Positions 5,160-8,421 of a DNA stretch of 8,421 bases are shown one piece after another (the stretch's first letter is position 1; every line of letters starts with the position of its first letter). The position numbers and the translations under genes were made by a program. This stretch comes from Lachnospiraceae bacterium (GTDB lineage: Bacteria > Bacillota > Clostridia > Lachnospirales > Lachnospiraceae): NCBI GenBank assembly GCA_017473665.1, contig JAFUKK010000074.1, forward strand, positions 1 through 8,421. Reading direction: 5' to 3'. The notes under the pieces were generated by a model. It did no database searches and was not told the origin of the DNA. It saw nothing but the letters and a program-made list of their open reading frames with translations.

Positions 5160-7532
5160 ATGTTAACTGCATTTAAAGGCAAGGATAACAGAATCACAAA
5201 AATCATCCGCCGGGAACATCGTCTGTATCTGTACTCCGAGGCGGGCTGCTACCGGTTGGAGATGCGGACCCCGGGATGTGTCAGAATTACCTTTCAACCG
5301 GGAGATACTTTCAGTACTGCGGAAAAGCCGGGCATTGTAAAGGGTGATATATCAGGGCAATGGGAACACACTGTAGAAAATGGAGTACTGTCCTTCTCTA
5401 CGGAGTTGCTTCGGATTGAGGTGAATTGTGAGACCGCATCCTTTCGGTATTTAGATGGCAGGGGTCAGCTACTACTGAAGGAGCGTGACCGAAATAGCAG
5501 AGAAATGGAAGCCTTTACTGCATATGAGCCTGTGGGCGGTACTTTGCAGGTGGAGGAAGTCTCTACAGCTGATGGTGTGAAAAAGGTAGTACGTCAGGCG
5601 GACCGGATGGAGGCAGGGACTTTGTACCATACCAGACTGCATCTGGAATGGCAGGAGCAGGAAGCCCTTTATGGCCTGGGACAGCAGGAAGAAGGTTTCT
5701 TAAATTTAAGAGGTAAAACGTTATACCTTCATCAGGCCAATCGGAAAATCGCCATTCCTATGCTGGTTTCCAGCTTGGGCTATGGTCTTTTGATGGATAC
5801 CTATAGTCCTATGGTTTTCCAGGATACGGAATATGGATCTTACCTGTATACAGAAGCTGATGAGGAGATGGATTTTTATTTCCTGTATGGTGGAAGCATG
5901 GACGGAGTAATCCGGGAGTACCGGAAGCTTACGGGCAAGGCAGTGTTACTGCCCAAATGGGCCTATGGCTATATTCAGTCCCAGGAGAGATATGAGACAC
6001 AGCAAGAGATTTTGGAAGTGGCTCGTGCTTATCGGCAAAGGAGGATTGGTCTGGATGCCATTGTACTGGACTGGTGTTCCTGGAAGGGTAATCAGTGGGG
6101 CCAAAAGACCTTTGATGAGGAGCGTTTCCCGGACCCCGGAGATATGATAGACCAGTTACATGAGATACATACCCATTTCATGCTTTCCATTTGGCCCAAT
6201 ATGGCAGAGTGCACGGAAAATCATGTACAGTTCCGGGAGAGAGGGCTGCTATTGCCCGGTACGGATATTTATAATGCCCTGTCCCGGGAAGCAAGGGAAT
6301 TGTACTGGCAACAGGTACAGCAGGGGCTTTGGTGTCATGGGGTAGATGCCTGGTGGTGCGATAACAGTGAGCCCTTTACCCCGGAGTGGAATCATATGCA
6401 ATGTCCGGAGCCTGCAAAGCTGTATCAGGAATATTGTGATACGGTAAGTAATCATATGCCCCTAAGGGAAGGAAATGCTTATGGGCTTTATCATGCACAG
6501 GCTATTTATGAGGGCCAGAGAGTATCAGATGGTGCAGGTCAGAAACGGGTGGTGAATTTGACCCGAAGCGGCTATACGGGACAGCAACGGTATGGGACCA
6601 TCCTATGGTCCGGAGATATTGCGGCTTCCTGGGATACTCTGCGGCGTCAAATGGGAGCAGGCTTGAATTTTTGTGCCAGTGGCTTACCCTATTGGACGGT
6701 GGATATCGGGGCCTTTTTTGTAAAGGAGGGAGCACCCTGGTACTGGAAGGGGGACTATGATGCCACCACTGCTGATGAAGGCTATCAGGAGTTGTTTGTG
6801 CGTTGGTATCAGTGGGCAGGCTTTTTGCCGATTTTCCGTGGGCACGGAACAGATTGTGCCAGAGAATTGTGGAAGGTATGCCCGGAAGGGACTGCTTTTT
6901 ATGAGGCCCTATTGGAAGCAAACAGACTGCGTTATCAATTGATGCCCTATATTTATTCCCTGGCAGGCAGTGTCTGGTTAGAGGATGTAGGGATGATGAA
7001 GCCACTGGCATTCGCATTTCCAAAGGATTGCCGGGTGTGGGATATGAAGGACCAGTATTTGTTTGGTGACAGTCTGATGGTTTGTCCCATTACCGAATCC
7101 ATATATGAGGAAACGGATAGCGGAGAAAGGATTCCCCGGAAACGGATGCGCAAAGTATATTTGCCGGAGGGAACAGGCTGGTATGATTACCGGACCCATG
7201 CTTATTACGAAGGGGGACAATGGCTGGAGGTGGAAGCTGTATTGGAGCATATTCCCCTATTTGTACGGGAAGGCGGTATTATACCCCATACCCATGAAGC
7301 TGCTTCCACAGAAGAACTTTGCGAGGAAGTGGAGATACAGGTTTTTGCCGGCAGAGATGGACGTTTTCTGTGGTATGAGGATGCAGGTGACGGCTACGAC
7401 TATGAAGAGGGAAAGTACACTGCTCTGGAATTATGCTGGGATGAGGCTACGCACCAATTGCAGGTGGGTGATGGCGCACAAAAAATAGATAAAGCAATAT
7501 CCATTAAAATAATAGATAAAAACAACCCATAA
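5160..7532 (+). CDS. Glycoside hydrolase family 31, alpha-xylosidase/alpha-glucosidase-like
   Basis: This encodes 790 residues; ATG 5160 follows AGGGAGGAG at 5146-5154. The domain order is the GH31 standard: an N-terminal mutarotase-like beta sandwich (about 1-255), a catalytic barrel beginning near LPKWAYGY (264-271), and C-terminal beta domains. Asp304 in VLDWCSW is the expected minus-1 site binder. Asp401 in WWCDNSEP is the nucleophile and Asp486 in LWSGDIAASW the acid/base. His562 in FRGHGTD is also conserved. The C-terminal blocks DQYLFGDSLMVCPI and IPLFVREGGIIP (698-709) fit the family. It releases alpha-linked sugars from chain ends with retention. The LYGLGQQEEGFLNLRG and HQANRKIAIPMLVSS patterns lean towards alpha-xylosidases of xyloglucan breakdown, but alpha-glucosidase cannot be excluded. 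There is no signal peptide, so it is likely cytosolic. It is coupled to the GH43 gene downstream. Confidence 0.95.
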   Translation: MLTAFKGKDNRITKIIRREHRLYLYSEAGCYRLEMRTPGCVRITFQPGDTFSTAEKPGIVKGDISGQWEHTVENGVLSFSTELLRIEVNCETASFRYLDGRGQLLLKERDRNSREMEAFTAYEPVGGTLQVEEVSTADGVKKVVRQADRMEAGTLYHTRLHLEWQEQEALYGLGQQEEGFLNLRGKTLYLHQANRKIAIPMLVSSLGYGLLMDTYSPMVFQDTEYGSYLYTEADEEMDFYFLYGGSMDGVIREYRKLTGKAVLLPKWAYGYIQSQERYETQQEILEVARAYRQRRIGLDAIVLDWCSWKGNQWGQKTFDEERFPDPGDMIDQLHEIHTHFMLSIWPNMAECTENHVQFRERGLLLPGTDIYNALSREARELYWQQVQQGLWCHGVDAWWCDNSEPFTPEWNHMQCPEPAKLYQEYCDTVSNHMPLREGNAYGLYHAQAIYEGQRVSDGAGQKRVVNLTRSGYTGQQRYGTILWSGDIAASWDTLRRQMGAGLNFCASGLPYWTVDIGAFFVKEGAPWYWKGDYDATTADEGYQELFVRWYQWAGFLPIFRGHGTDCARELWKVCPEGTAFYEALLEANRLRYQLMPYIYSLAGSVWLEDVGMMKPLAFAFPKDCRVWDMKDQYLFGDSLMVCPITESIYEETDSGERIPRKRMRKVYLPEGTGWYDYRTHAYYEGGQWLEVEAVLEHIPLFVREGGIIPHTHEAASTEELCEEVEIQVFAGRDGRFLWYEDAGDGYDYEEGKYTALELCWDEATHQLQVGDGAQKIDKAISIKIIDKNNP

Positions 7533-7537
7533 GGAGG
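7531..7537 (+). promoter_or_regulatory. GH43 ribosome binding site overlapping the GH31 stop codon
   Basis: AAGGAGG begins in the last two bases of the GH31 TAA stop (7530-7532) and lies 9 bases before ATG 7547. Such overlap implies one transcript and probably coupled translation. Confidence 0.85.
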
Positions 7538-7546
7538 ATATATAAT

Positions 7547-8421
7547 ATGAAAAAGCAAGCATTTAACCCCTATTTACCATCCTGGGAGTATATTCCCGAC
7601 GGAGAACCCTATGTATTCGGAGACAGAGTGTATGTATACGGCTCCCATGATTTTTACAACGGACATGTTTTTTGTCTGGGAGATTATGTATGCTGGTCTG
7701 CTCCCGTGGATGATTTGGGCAATTGGAGATATGAAGGAGTGATTTATCCCAAGAATGCAGACCCTCTGAACAAAGAAAGCAAGATGTGTTTGTACGCGCC
7801 GGATGTGACCCAGGGACCCGATGGCAGATATTATTTGTACTATGTACTGGACCATGTATCCGTAGTATCTGTAGCAGTATGTGATACTCCCGCAGGAAAG
7901 TATGAATTTTATGGTTATGTACATTATGAGGACGGTACCCGATTGGGAGAAAAGCCCGGGGATGAGCCCCAGTTTGATCCCGGTGTGCTGACCGAGGGAG
8001 ATGTGACCTATCTGTATACCGGCTTTTGTGGTCGTGGAGATAAGTCCAGACATGGGGCTATGGTGACCGTATTGGCAGCAGATATGCTGACTATTGTAGA
8101 GGCGCCTAAGTTTGTGGTACCCGGCTGTGAATATGATGAGGGTAGCGGTTTTGAGAATCATGCCTTTTTTGAAGCACCCTCTATCCGAAAGATTGGGGAT
8201 ACCTATTATTTTGTATACTCCTCTGAGGTGATGCATGAGCTGTGCTATGCTACCAGTAAGAAGCCTACGGAAGGATTTGTCTATGGCGGTGTCATTGTCA
8301 GCAACAGTGATATGCATATTGATACTTATAAACCTGCGGATATGCCCATGGCTTATGGTGCCAATAACCACGGTAGTATCGTAGAAATCAAGGGTCAGTG
8401 GTACATTTTCTACCATCGTCA
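7547..8421 (+). CDS. Glycoside hydrolase family 43 (beta-xylosidase/arabinofuranosidase type), 3'-truncated by the window
   Basis: ATG 7547 opens a frame that stays open to the window edge (291 codons plus two bases), starting MKKQAFNPYLPSWEYIPDGE. It is a five-bladed beta-propeller glycosidase. Asp18 in YIPDGEPYVFGDRVY is the expected general base, Asp144 in QFDPGVLTEG the residue that tunes the acid, and Glu209 in AFFEAPSIRK the general acid. The spacing fits GH43. YAPDVTQGPDGRYYLYY (83-99) and GANNHGSIVE (271-280, with His275) are further conserved propeller blocks. GH43 enzymes invert configuration and remove xylose or arabinose from hemicellulose chains; the exact specificity is not readable. 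There is no signal peptide, so it is probably cytosolic, working with the GH31 enzyme on imported oligosaccharides. GH43 catalytic domains are about 300 residues, so the catalytic part is nearly complete here and any C-terminal domain lies outside. Confidence 0.93.
   Translation, partial: MKKQAFNPYLPSWEYIPDGEPYVFGDRVYVYGSHDFYNGHVFCLGDYVCWSAPVDDLGNWRYEGVIYPKNADPLNKESKMCLYAPDVTQGPDGRYYLYYVLDHVSVVSVAVCDTPAGKYEFYGYVHYEDGTRLGEKPGDEPQFDPGVLTEGDVTYLYTGFCGRGDKSRHGAMVTVLAADMLTIVEAPKFVVPGCEYDEGSGFENHAFFEAPSIRKIGDTYYFVYSSEVMHELCYATSKKPTEGFVYGGVIVSNSDMHIDTYKPADMPMAYGANNHGSIVEIKGQWYIFYHR

Noticed and set aside
6502..7023. A 173-codon minus-strand frame, and several shorter ones within the GH31 gene
   Set aside because: These are shadows of the GH31 reading frame, which is certain from its catalytic motifs; they have no ribosome site or protein-like pattern.
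7574..8416. A 280-codon open frame on the minus strand
   Set aside because: It is the mirror of the GH43 gene, which has a perfect ribosome site and all catalytic residues on the + strand. The minus-strand product has no recognisable domain.

Overview
The window looks like chromosomal DNA from a Gram-positive Firmicute, most likely a gut-type Clostridia/Lachnospiraceae relative. The support is strong GGAGG-type ribosome sites before nearly every gene, frequent GTG starts, low to moderate G+C, and a GH31-GH43 hemicellulase pair typical of that group. This placement is inference; no 16S or marker gene is present. All supported genes lie on the + strand, and no tRNA, rRNA, CRISPR array, transposase or integrase is visible.

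Left part (1 to about 4355): a head-to-tail run of small, functionally unrelated, AT-rich genes. They are a partial membrane protein, a four-helix membrane protein, an alpha/beta hydrolase, a possible GyrI-like ligand-binding protein, an uncharacterised protein with a probable frameshift, an UlaG-type metallo-beta-lactamase-fold hydrolase, and two different VOC (glyoxalase-fold) proteins. Many are of the 'small detoxification/resistance' type, but nothing proves a shared pathway. Between the GyrI-like gene and the uncharacterised gene lies a short decayed piece of a second metallo-hydrolase gene, matching the intact copy about 1.1 kb downstream. Gene decay and turnover have therefore occurred here.

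Right part (about 4440 to 8421): a carbohydrate module preceded by a strong imperfect inverted repeat (4385-4433). It holds a DUF1349 concanavalin-A-like protein, a complete GH31 alpha-glycosidase (alpha-xylosidase-like) and the first 291 codons of a GH43 glycosidase that runs off the right edge. None of the three has a signal peptide, so they probably act in the cytosol on imported hemicellulose oligosaccharides. GH31 and GH43 are tightly coupled: the GH43 ribosome site overlaps the GH31 stop codon. Base composition rises clearly from the left part to the right part.

Most starts given here are internal GTG or ATG codons 4-8 bases after a good ribosome site, not the longest reading frame. I see no clearly new multi-gene system. 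The points most worth a second look are the metallo-hydrolase remnant, the frameshifted gene, the long inverted repeat and the tail on the first VOC protein.
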